Shown one piece after another: positions 1 to 7,740 of a stretch of 64,000 nt of DNA. Numbering within the stretch: the stretch's first letter is position 1; the number at the start of each line of letters is the position of its first letter. A program made the translations under genes and the position numbers. Location: the NCBI RefSeq assembly GCF_032250955.1, contig NZ_JAVVES010000004.1, forward strand, positions 5,675 through 69,674, written 5' to 3'. The stretch is from Sulfuriflexus sp032250955 (GTDB lineage: Bacteria; Pseudomonadota; Gammaproteobacteria; AKS1). Under the pieces are notes generated by a model that was not told where the DNA came from, ran no database searches, and was given only the letters and a program-made list of their open reading frames with translations.

Positions 1-96
1 ATTACCCCCGCGAAGGATGGCAAGCTGGTGATGAAAGCCACGGCGAAGACCTATCGTTACCTTGATGAAGAAGAAACACAGGAGGCTGCGAAATGA
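1..96 (+). CDS. pilO: Type IV pilus inner-membrane protein PilO, C-terminal end only
   Basis: An open frame runs in from the left edge and ends at TGA 94-96. The 31 visible residues end in EEETQEAAK and contain the segment MKATAKTYRYLDE, which matches the extreme C-terminus of PilO. PilO forms the inner-membrane alignment complex of the type IV pilus with PilM, PilN and PilP. The stop overlaps the pilP ATG by 4 bases (ATGA), which suggests translational coupling. The identification rests on this short tail and on the pilP-pilQ genes that follow. The start lies outside the window. Confidence 0.85.
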   Translation: MTPAKDGKLVMKATAKTYRYLDEEETQEAAK

Positions 97-644
97 GCAT
101 AACCAGGCATTTCTCACGCGCCCTGTTAGTGACTGCCGTCAGTGCGGCTCTGGTCGCCTGTGACAGCGCCACGCATCAGGACCTGCAAGACTTTGTCGCC
201 ACGACCAAGGCGCGGGCTCTGAAAACAACATCGGTCGAGCCTTTACCTGATATCAAGCCTTATGAAACCTATCTCTATAAGGCCGACAGCAAGCGTGACC
301 CGTTCGCGCCGACCCTGGCCATTGACGAGGCTATCGAAACCGCAGACGGCGACGGCATACACCCTGATCCCAATCGTCGTAAGGAAGCCCTGGAGAACTA
401 TCCCCTGGATTCGTTACGCATGGTAGGCACCCTGCAACGTGATGACCAGTTATGGGCCATCGTTAATGTGATTAATAACCCGGACAGTGGTATTCACCGG
501 GTTATTACCGGCAACTACATGGGCCAGAACCATGGCCAAATCGTTCGAATCTCTGATGAACAAATTGAACTCGTAGAAATCATTCCGAATGGACTTGGAG
601 GCTGGCGCGAAAGCGAAACCTCTATTGCCCTGAGTGAAGAATGA
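93..644 (+). CDS. pilP: Type IV pilus inner-membrane lipoprotein PilP
   Basis: A 183-residue protein with a lipoprotein signal: hydrophobic residues about 8-21 and a lipobox with Cys23 (ALVAC). The rest matches PilP in length and motifs (SKRDPFAP near residue 67; the beta domain near 110-175 with LRMVGTL and VITGNYMGQNHG). PilP links the PilN/PilO complex to the PilQ secretin during pilus assembly. The start is supported by GGAGG at 81-85 and by the ATGA overlap with pilO. Its stop overlaps the first possible ATG of pilQ, so pilO-pilP-pilQ are one transcript. Confidence 0.95.
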   Translation: MSITRHFSRALLVTAVSAALVACDSATHQDLQDFVATTKARALKTTSVEPLPDIKPYETYLYKADSKRDPFAPTLAIDEAIETADGDGIHPDPNRRKEALENYPLDSLRMVGTLQRDDQLWAIVNVINNPDSGIHRVITGNYMGQNHGQIVRISDEQIELVEIIPNGLGGWRESETSIALSEE

Positions 645-655
645 GGGGACGCACA

Positions 656-2779
656 ATGAGTGGAATAAAAAGAAATAATATACACAAACTGTTTACATCA
701 CTGGCATCGCTGAGCTGCCTGCTGGTGATGTCGGCATCGGCCTATGCGGCAGCGGCACTGGAGGACATCAGTTACTCCACCCTGCCTGGCAACAAGGTAC
801 AGGTAAAGCTTAGTCTCTCCGGCGATGTCGCTGAGCCTATCAGCTTCACCACGGATGACCCGGCACGTATTGCGCTGACCTTCTCCGAGACAACCAGTAA
901 CCTGGCGAAAAAGAGCCAGCCTATCGGTATCGGTGTCGCCCGTAGTGTCACGGCGGTTGAAGCCGGCGGCCGCACCCGCGTAGTACTGAACCTGGTGCGC
1001 CTGGTGCCTTACAACCTGGAAAAACGGGATAACAGCATTCTGATAACACTTGATACCGGTGGCAGCAGTACCGGCACGGAAGTGGCCACCGCCGCTCGTC
1101 AATCCGCTGCCCGCACCGGCGAGACTCATAGCATCAAAAATATCGACTTCCGTCGCGGCAATAAGGGCGAGGGTCGTGTCGTCGTCACCCTTTCCGATCC
1201 AAAAGCCATTGTCGACCTGCGCGAAGAAGGTGGCAAAATCATTGCCGACTTCCTCAATGCCGACTTGCCGGAAAGACTCGAGCAGCGCCTGGATGTAGGT
1301 GACTTTGCCACCCCGGTTGCCAGCATCGAAACCTTCGAACGCGGCAACAATACCCGCATGATTATCGAACCCGGCATTGCCGAGTACGAACACCTTGCCT
1401 ATCAGGCAGATAATGTCCTGACCATCGATGTCCGCCAGATCAGCAAAGAGAAGCAGGAGGAGCTGAAAAAGAAGAAGTTTGGCTACGTGGGTGAAAAACT
1501 CTCCCTTAACTTCCAGAATATCGAAGTGCGCTCAGTCCTGCAGTTGATCGCTGACTTTACCGGTCTCAACCTGATCACCAGTGACACTGTTCAGGGCAAC
1601 CTGACCTTGCGTCTGAAAAATGTGCCCTGGGACCAGGCACTGGATATCATTCTCAAGACCAAGGGCCTGTCTATGCGCCGGACCGGCGATGTCATCCTGG
1701 TCGCACCGACCGAGGAAATCGCCGCCCGCGAAAAACTCGAACTCGAATCACAGAAGCAAATCGAGGACCTGGCCCCGTTACGTTCCGAGTACATGCAGGT
1801 CAACTATGCCAAGGCCAATGACCTCGCAGGGTTATTGAAGTCAACGGATAACTCACTGCTCTCTGAACGCGGCAATGTCACCATTGATGAGCGTACCAAT
1901 ACCCTCCTGGTTCAGGATACCGCGGACAAGCTGGCGGAAATCCGCAGCCTGGTGGAAAAACTCGATATCCCGGTCCGCCAGGTGCTGATCGAATCCCGTA
2001 TCGTCGTCGCCAACGATGACTTCAGCAAAGACCTCGGGGTTCGCTTCGGTGTGGCCAACCGCAGAAAGGAAACTCTAGGCGAGACTGTTGGCACAAGCAA
2101 TACTGCCATTGCCGGCAACCTGACCGGTACCACGGACCTCATTAACTTTAATACCCTGACCAATACCGACGGCCTCAATGTCAACCTGCCGGCAGCACCG
2201 GTCGATGCCGCGGCCGCTTCATTTGCCCTGGCGATCGCGAAGCTGCCGTTCGGCAGCCTGTTGCAACTGGAGCTCTCGGCCCTGCAACAAGAGGGTCGTG
2301 GTGAGGTCATCTCAAACCCGCGCGTGATCACATCCAACCAGAAAGAGGCCTATATCGAACAGGGTACGGAAATTCCATTCCTGGAAGCTAGCTCCAGTGG
2401 CGCGGCTACCATCAGTTTCAAAAAAGCCGTGCTGAGTCTTAAGGTGACCCCACAGATCACCCCGGATGACCGTGTTATCATGGACCTGACCGTCACCCAG
2501 GATACTATCGGTCAATTCATCGCCCTTGCCGGCTCTTCGGTACCGAGCATCGATACCCAGGAAGTCACCACCCAGGTGCTAGTTGATAACGGTGAAACGG
2601 TCGTCCTCGGTGGCGTCTATCGCCGCGAGAAACGCAACGAAAATGACCGGGTACCCTTCTTCGGTGACCTGCCCTATGTGGGCTTCCTGTTCCGTCAGAC
2701 CAAAGACGTTGATGAAAAACAGGAACTGCTGGTCTTCATCACGCCGAAGATCATCAAGGATGCTCTACAGCTTAATTGA
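656..2779 (+). CDS. pilQ: Type IV pilus secretin PilQ
   Basis: The outer-membrane secretin through which the pilus fibre passes. From the ATG at 656 the protein has 707 residues: a Sec signal peptide (about 1-32, ending ASAYA), two AMIN-type beta domains (about 35-245), an STN/N0-type domain (about 285-345, with SVLQLIADFTG), an N1 domain, and a C-terminal secretin barrel with EVISNPRVITSNQ and VPFFGDLPYVGFLFR. An in-frame ATG at 641 overlaps the pilP stop, but GAGGGG at 643-648 sits correctly for 656, so I prefer 656. A strong intrinsic terminator follows the stop. Confidence 0.95.
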   Translation: MSGIKRNNIHKLFTSLASLSCLLVMSASAYAAAALEDISYSTLPGNKVQVKLSLSGDVAEPISFTTDDPARIALTFSETTSNLAKKSQPIGIGVARSVTAVEAGGRTRVVLNLVRLVPYNLEKRDNSILITLDTGGSSTGTEVATAARQSAARTGETHSIKNIDFRRGNKGEGRVVVTLSDPKAIVDLREEGGKIIADFLNADLPERLEQRLDVGDFATPVASIETFERGNNTRMIIEPGIAEYEHLAYQADNVLTIDVRQISKEKQEELKKKKFGYVGEKLSLNFQNIEVRSVLQLIADFTGLNLITSDTVQGNLTLRLKNVPWDQALDIILKTKGLSMRRTGDVILVAPTEEIAAREKLELESQKQIEDLAPLRSEYMQVNYAKANDLAGLLKSTDNSLLSERGNVTIDERTNTLLVQDTADKLAEIRSLVEKLDIPVRQVLIESRIVVANDDFSKDLGVRFGVANRRKETLGETVGTSNTAIAGNLTGTTDLINFNTLTNTDGLNVNLPAAPVDAAAASFALAIAKLPFGSLLQLELSALQQEGRGEVISNPRVITSNQKEAYIEQGTEIPFLEASSSGAATISFKKAVLSLKVTPQITPDDRVIMDLTVTQDTIGQFIALAGSSVPSIDTQEVTTQVLVDNGETVVLGGVYRREKRNENDRVPFFGDLPYVGFLFRQTKDVDEKQELLVFITPKIIKDALQLN

Positions 2780-2804
2780 TAACTCTTCTCTCTCGCGTCA
2801 CAAT

Positions 2805-2833
2805 CGGGGTCTGGTAACAGACCCCGTTTTTTT
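2805..2833 (+). terminator. Intrinsic terminator after pilQ, touching the aroK start codon
   Basis: Perfect 9-bp stem CGGGGTCTG (2805-2813) and CAGACCCCG (2818-2826), a 4-base loop GTAA, then seven T (2827-2833). The next base is the A of the aroK ATG. This is a textbook Rho-independent terminator. It leaves no room for a normal ribosome-binding site before aroK. Confidence 0.9.
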
Positions 2834-3349
2834 ATGAGCAAAGCAAACAATATCTTTCTTGTCGGCCCCATGGGTGCAGGCAAGACCAGTGTCGGCAGGC
2901 AACTGGCCAAAACCCTGGCTCGCGAGTTTCTTGATAGTGACAAGGAAATCGAGAGCCGTACCGGTGTGGATATCCCGACTATCTTCGACATCGAGGGCGA
3001 GGCCGGCTTTCGCAAGCGCGAGCAACAGATGCTTGATGAACTCACGCAACGCGAGGACATCGTTCTGGCGACCGGTGGCGGCGCCATCCTGAGCAAGGAA
3101 AATCGCGAGTGGCTACAGCAGCGTGGTACGGTTATCTATCTCGGTGCCAGTGTTGACCAGCTCTACAAGCGCACTCGCCGGGACCGCAACCGTCCCTTGC
3201 TGCAAACCGAAAACCCCCGCCAGCGGATCGCGGATCTGTTGGCAATGCGCGACCCGCTGTACCGCGAAACCGCCGACATCACCCTGGATACCGATGGTCA
3301 CAACGTACGCTGGGTCGTGGAACAGATTCTTGCGCACCTGCCGGGATGA
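2834..3349 (+). CDS. aroK: Shikimate kinase
   Basis: 171 residues, normal for AroK. It phosphorylates shikimate at O3 with ATP in the pathway to chorismate. Walker A is GPMGAGKTS at residues 11-19. Asp34 and Asp36 follow in FLDSDKEIE, the shikimate-binding GFRKRE segment is near residue 57, and GGGA is near 81. The N-terminus NIFLVGPMGAGK is where family members begin, so the ATG at 2834 is right even though it directly follows the U-tract of a terminator and has no Shine-Dalgarno sequence. It is followed after 70 bp by aroB, the usual pairing. Confidence 0.95.
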   Translation: MSKANNIFLVGPMGAGKTSVGRQLAKTLAREFLDSDKEIESRTGVDIPTIFDIEGEAGFRKREQQMLDELTQREDIVLATGGGAILSKENREWLQQRGTVIYLGASVDQLYKRTRRDRNRPLLQTENPRQRIADLLAMRDPLYRETADITLDTDGHNVRWVVEQILAHLPG

Positions 3350-3419
3350 ACTTGCGCAATACATTGATACATAAAACATTATATAATCCATCCAGACTTG
3401 AACGGATTAATCCGGGACT

Positions 3420-4514
3420 ATGAAAACACTACAGGTTGAACTCGAAGACCGCAGCTACCCTATCCACATAGGCGAAGGCCTGCTGGACAGGCCCGAACTC
3501 GTTATGCCGCATGTGCATGGCAAACAGGTCATGATCGTCACCAACGAGACGATCGCGCCGCTCTATCTGGACAAGGCCCTGCACCTCTTTCAGGATTACG
3601 AGACTGCCACCGTCATTCTGCCGGATGGCGAGGAATACAAGAATCTCGAGACCCTCAACCGGGTGTTCACTGCGCTGCTGGAAAAGCATTTTAACCGTCG
3701 CTGCACCCTGGTCGCGCTGGGCGGCGGTGTCATTGGCGATATCACCGGTTTTGCCGCGGCCAGTTACCAACGCGGTGTCAATTTCATCCAGATCCCGACG
3801 ACCCTGCTGGCCCAGGTCGACTCCTCGGTCGGCGGCAAGACCGGTGTCAATCACCCACTGGGCAAAAACATGATCGGGGCCTTCCACCAGCCCCAATGCG
3901 TTCTCGCCGACACCCGGACCCTGAACACGCTGGATGATCGTCAGCTTTCCGCCGGCATTGCCGAGGTGATCAAGTACGGGCTTATCAACGACCCGGGGTT
4001 TTTTACCTGGCTGGAAACAAACATGCCGGCGCTGCTGCAGCGCAAACCGGAGGCCCTTGCCTATGCCGTCGAGCGTTCATGCGCAGACAAGGCCGCCGTG
4101 GTCGCGGCTGATGAACGTGAAGCCGGCATGCGTGCCCTGCTCAACCTCGGGCATACCTTCGGCCATGCCATTGAAACCGCCAGCGGCTATGGCAACTGGT
4201 TACACGGTGAAGGCGTCGCTTGTGGCATGTTCATGGCGGCCACCCTGTCATGCCACCAGGGCTGGATTGATGCCGCACAGTTACAGCGCATCAAGGCCCT
4301 CATCCAACAGGCCGGCCTGCCGGTACTGCCGCCCGCCAGCATGAGCCTTGCACAATTTCTCGATATCATGGCCGTAGACAAGAAAAACATCGACAAAAAG
4401 ATACGTCTTATCCTCATGAAAGATCTTGGCCAGTGCTTTATCAGTGACAACTATGACCATGCGCTCTTGCAACAAACCATTGAAGAGATGCTCACCGCAT
4501 CACAACAGGCCTGA
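3420..4514 (+). CDS. aroB: 3-Dehydroquinate synthase
   Basis: 364 residues. It converts DAHP to 3-dehydroquinate using NAD+ and a divalent metal. Family motifs are clear: GDGEEYKNL-like PDGEEYKNLET near residue 70, GGGVIGDITGFAAASYQRG near 102-120, PTTLLAQVDSSVGGKTGVNH near 127-146, and the metal-binding NLGHTFGHAIE near 242-252. A TATAAT sequence lies at 3382-3387 in the 70-bp gap after aroK, but I see no convincing -35 box with it. The gene is followed after 3 bp by the dGTPase-like gene, so the two are probably co-transcribed. Confidence 0.97.
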   Translation: MKTLQVELEDRSYPIHIGEGLLDRPELVMPHVHGKQVMIVTNETIAPLYLDKALHLFQDYETATVILPDGEEYKNLETLNRVFTALLEKHFNRRCTLVALGGGVIGDITGFAAASYQRGVNFIQIPTTLLAQVDSSVGGKTGVNHPLGKNMIGAFHQPQCVLADTRTLNTLDDRQLSAGIAEVIKYGLINDPGFFTWLETNMPALLQRKPEALAYAVERSCADKAAVVAADEREAGMRALLNLGHTFGHAIETASGYGNWLHGEGVACGMFMAATLSCHQGWIDAAQLQRIKALIQQAGLPVLPPASMSLAQFLDIMAVDKKNIDKKIRLILMKDLGQCFISDNYDHALLQQTIEEMLTASQQA

Positions 4515-4517
4515 CCC

Positions 4518-5684
4518 ATGGATTCACGACTCCTTGCTGATTATGCTGCCCTGGATGCAACGAGCAGAGGCCGTCGCTTTGCCGAGAACGCACCAGCCTA
4601 TCGAGGGGAGTTCCAGCGTGACCGCGATCGGATTATTCACTCCACGGCCTTTCGCCGCCTCGAATACAAAACCCAGGTATTCGTCAATCACGAAGGTGAC
4701 CTGTTCCGCACCCGTCTGACACACTCGATCGAGGTCGCCCAGATCGGCCGGACCATTACCCGCTCCCTGCGACTGAACGAAGACCTCACTGAAACTATCG
4801 CCCTCGCGCATGACCTCGGCCATACACCGTTCGGGCATGCCGGCCAGGATGCCCTGAACGAATGCATGCGCGAGTATGGCGGCTTCGAGCACAACCTGCA
4901 GTCCCTGCGCGTTGTTGATGAGCTCGAAGAGAAATATGCAACCTTCAATGGCCTCAATCTCACCTTTGAATCACGCGAGGGCATCCTCAAACACTGTGCC
5001 CTGAAAAACGCACGCGAACTCGGTGATGTCGGCCTGCGTTTTATTAACAAGACCCAACCATCTCTCGAGGCGCAGTTGACCAACCTGGCGGATGAAATAG
5101 CCTACAACAGTCACGATATCGATGACGGGCTTCGCTCAGGCCTGATCAGTATCGAACAGCTCCGTGAGGTGGAACTCTTCAATCAACTCTATGAGGATGT
5201 CGAGCGTCACCATCCCGACCTTGACGGACGCCGCACCATCTATGAAATCGTACGTCGCCTGATTGGTTGTCAGGTCGTGGATCTGATTGAGACCAGCACT
5301 GCAAATATCAACGAGGCCGGGCCGGGTACGATTGATGATGTTCGCGCACATCCCGGGGCGATCATGGCGTACAGCGAGCAGATGCAGCAACACAACCTTG
5401 CGCTCAAACGGTTCCTGCGGGAAAACCTCTACCGGCATTACCGTGTCTTGCGTATGAGCGCAAAATCCAGGCGGATCGTTGTTGCCCTGTTTGGCGCCTT
5501 CATGGAAGACTCTCAGCTGCTGCCGACCGAACACCGGCAAAAGGCCTTGCAACTCGAGACGGATCACGGCAAGTCAGGCAAGGCCCGGATAATCGCCGAC
5601 TATATTGCCGGCATGACTGACCGTTATGCGATTGCAGAATATGGCAAGGTCTTTAGACCCGAACAACTCAATCTGAATAGTTAA
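4518..5684 (+). CDS. dgt: dGTP triphosphohydrolase-like HD-domain protein (type 2)
   Basis: 388 residues, the length of the type 2 dGTPase-like family, which removes triphosphate from deoxynucleoside triphosphates. The HD metal site is visible: RLTHSIEVAQIGR (His near residue 70), AHDLGHTPFGHAGQ near 97-110, and the second Asp in YNSHDIDDGLRSG near 195-207. The N-terminal stretch RDRDRIIHSTAFRRLEYKTQVF is characteristic. It starts 3 bp after aroB with no clear ribosome-binding site, so it is likely translated together with aroB. The exact nucleotide preference cannot be read from the sequence. Confidence 0.9.
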   Translation: MDSRLLADYAALDATSRGRRFAENAPAYRGEFQRDRDRIIHSTAFRRLEYKTQVFVNHEGDLFRTRLTHSIEVAQIGRTITRSLRLNEDLTETIALAHDLGHTPFGHAGQDALNECMREYGGFEHNLQSLRVVDELEEKYATFNGLNLTFESREGILKHCALKNARELGDVGLRFINKTQPSLEAQLTNLADEIAYNSHDIDDGLRSGLISIEQLREVELFNQLYEDVERHHPDLDGRRTIYEIVRRLIGCQVVDLIETSTANINEAGPGTIDDVRAHPGAIMAYSEQMQQHNLALKRFLRENLYRHYRVLRMSAKSRRIVVALFGAFMEDSQLLPTEHRQKALQLETDHGKSGKARIIADYIAGMTDRYAIAEYGKVFRPEQLNLNS

Positions 5685-5715
5685 TGCTGACTACCGGGCT
5701 ACTGATAAAATAATA

Positions 5716-5973
5716 ATGCGCATCTATATGCAGCAACTACCAACAGAAGCAGGGCGCGCACCACGTTTTCTGCACCTGCTTATACAGGAAGACCTGCTTG
5801 ACGGCTGGAACCTGGTCAAGGAGAGCGGTCAACAGGGCGCGTCGGGTCGGCTGACCAGAACACATTATGACGACATGGCCAGCGCTACCGAAGCCTTACT
5901 GCTGGAGAGAGACAAACAACTAAAGCGCGGTTACCGCGTTGTTTTCGTAGAGGGTCAGGGGAACGCATCATGA
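5716..5973 (+). CDS. Small WGR-domain protein
   Basis: 85 residues that consist almost only of a WGR-like fold: DGWNLVKESGQQGASGRL in the first half, Y-DDMASATEAL, and a C-terminal KQLKRGYRVVF strand. WGR domains are known from PARPs and bacterial MolR-type proteins and are thought to bind nucleic acid. The function of stand-alone bacterial copies is not established. The start could be 5716 or the ATG at 5728; neither has a strong ribosome-binding site. Its stop overlaps the next gene's ATG by 4 bases (ATGA), so the pair is translationally coupled. Confidence 0.75.
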   Translation: MRIYMQQLPTEAGRAPRFLHLLIQEDLLDGWNLVKESGQQGASGRLTRTHYDDMASATEALLLERDKQLKRGYRVVFVEGQGNAS

Positions 5974-7559
5974 CTGAAGCCGGCAAGCATTTTTCAGGTA
6001 ACGCATTTACGCCCTATTTGAGCAAGCTTGGCCTGCACACCGAGCCGTTCTCCAACGACGTTCAGGATGAATTCTTTCTGCCTGATCCCCCGCGTATCCA
6101 ACGCCTCAACATGCTTTACCACCTGGCACAAAACAGTGATCTCTTGCTTATTGTTACGGGCGAGCGCGGCAGTGGCAAGACCAGCCTGCTCCAGCACTTT
6201 ATCGACATGGGTGATGAAACATGGCGCAGTTGCGTTATTGATGCCAACGCCATGCTGAATCCCGAGCAATTACTCATCCAGATCGCCGAGGGCTTTGGTC
6301 TGCCGCAGGACAGTGTCAATTTCGGCAGCGGCCTGGAAATGCTCAAGAAACGCCTCGTTGAAATGAAGCGCAGTGAGCTTATAAGTCTGCTCATTATTGA
6401 CGATGCCCATGAACTTCCCGCCGCCTCGCTCACCATGCTCATGAAACTGTCGGAGCTGTCAGATGCCAATGAAGGCCTTTTGCGCATCGTCCTGTTCAGC
6501 GAACCCCGCTTAATCGAGCTGCTCAATGCGACGGCCTTCAAGGATGTACGCTATCGGGTTACCCATACGCTTGAAATGCCGGCGCTAAACGAACAGGACA
6601 CCATCCACTACATTCAACATCGCCTTGCGATCGCCGGTCTCAAGGATGACTCGGCATTCAGCAAGGCGCAGCTCAAAAAGATCTATCGCCTGTCGGGCGG
6701 GGTCCCGGGCAAGATCAATCTGCATGCCCATGAAATGCTGCTCGGCAAGCAGGCCCGGACAGCCGTGACGGCAACGGCCGGCAATAGCCGGCGGTTACGT
6801 TCTGCCATGATGATCCTTGTCATTCTTGTCATTACGGCGGGCATTACCTGGTTCTTTAGCCGTGATGCGCTGATGAATCTTTCCTCACACCTGGCCAGCA
6901 GCGATGGGCCGCAAGCCGATTCCGTCACACGGGCAGAACAGACGACCAGGTCATTGCCCCTGCTGCCGGCAAAACCGCTCCGCTCAACCGTCAAAGAGCC
7001 GCGCGACAACAGCAAGGTTGCTGCGGACACGTCACCCGTGGACAGCACTACCAACCCGGTTAACGCCTATGCCCTGCCGAAACCCGACATTCAAACCAGG
7101 CCGGTTACCGAGATAGACGCGCCCCGGCCGCCGGTACCGCAGCCGGCAACACCGACCCCTGCCCCCGCGGCGCCAACTGGCAAGGACGAGCCCGCAAAGC
7201 GAGCTGCCGCGCCTGTCCCGGCAAAGACAGATACCCCGGCCAGCAAGCCTGCGCCCGTGGCCGATAAACCGGAAGTGCGTGACTGGCTCTCGCGGCAGAA
7301 CCCGCGACACTTCACCCTGCAGCTAATGGGCAGTCATGAACGACGCTCCATCAACCTGGTGATGAGCAGTCATCGCCTGAGCCCGGAGCAAGCGGCCATC
7401 CTGCACACGCAACTCAACAACAAGGACTGGTATATTCTCGTCTATGGCAGCTACAGCACGCGTGACCAGGCCCGTGCGGCCATTAGCAGCCTGCCAAAAG
7501 GCCTGCAGCTGACCAAACCCTGGCCTCGTCTGATCGGCGATATCCAGTTGCTTGAATAA
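5970..7559 (+). CDS. AAA ATPase with membrane anchor and SPOR domain (DamX/ExeA-like)
   Basis: 529 residues. The N-terminal AAA domain resembles ExeA, with Walker A GERGSGKTS at 64-72 and Walker B LLIIDDAHEL near 140. One membrane helix lies at about 280-297. A proline/alanine-rich periplasmic linker follows (about 370-440). The C-terminal SPOR domain (about 446-529, FTLQLMGSHE ... YGSYSTRDQARAAI) should bind denuded peptidoglycan at the division site. The position between aroB and gltB is that of damX/PA5037-type genes. ATP hydrolysis coupled to septal peptidoglycan is an inference. A weak GCGCC/GGCGC hairpin follows the stop. Confidence 0.85.
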   Translation: MTEAGKHFSGNAFTPYLSKLGLHTEPFSNDVQDEFFLPDPPRIQRLNMLYHLAQNSDLLLIVTGERGSGKTSLLQHFIDMGDETWRSCVIDANAMLNPEQLLIQIAEGFGLPQDSVNFGSGLEMLKKRLVEMKRSELISLLIIDDAHELPAASLTMLMKLSELSDANEGLLRIVLFSEPRLIELLNATAFKDVRYRVTHTLEMPALNEQDTIHYIQHRLAIAGLKDDSAFSKAQLKKIYRLSGGVPGKINLHAHEMLLGKQARTAVTATAGNSRRLRSAMMILVILVITAGITWFFSRDALMNLSSHLASSDGPQADSVTRAEQTTRSLPLLPAKPLRSTVKEPRDNSKVAADTSPVDSTTNPVNAYALPKPDIQTRPVTEIDAPRPPVPQPATPTPAPAAPTGKDEPAKRAAAPVPAKTDTPASKPAPVADKPEVRDWLSRQNPRHFTLQLMGSHERRSINLVMSSHRLSPEQAAILHTQLNNKDWYILVYGSYSTRDQARAAISSLPKGLQLTKPWPRLIGDIQLLE

Positions 7560-7637
7560 TCGCTCTGTATAGCGCCTGAATGGCGCATACCCTTGCAATC
7601 CATCTGTAATTTGCCGGGCTTTTTCGCTGCACGCGAA

Positions 7638-7666
7638 TTGAATGCACCCTACCCCGCCTGTATAAT
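7638..7666 (+). promoter_or_regulatory. Sigma-70 promoter for gltBD
   Basis: TTGAAT at 7638-7643 and a perfect TATAAT at 7661-7666 with a 17-base spacer. Transcription should start near 7673. That leaves about 68 bases of leader before the preferred GTG start of gltB, or about 20 before an upstream ATG at 7693. Confidence 0.7.
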
Positions 7667-7740
7667 TACTGCCCTTTTGCCCGGCCCAAATAATGCCGGG
7701 TGTAATCAAATGCCTAACAGCAAAATTAGCGGGTCGTTAC

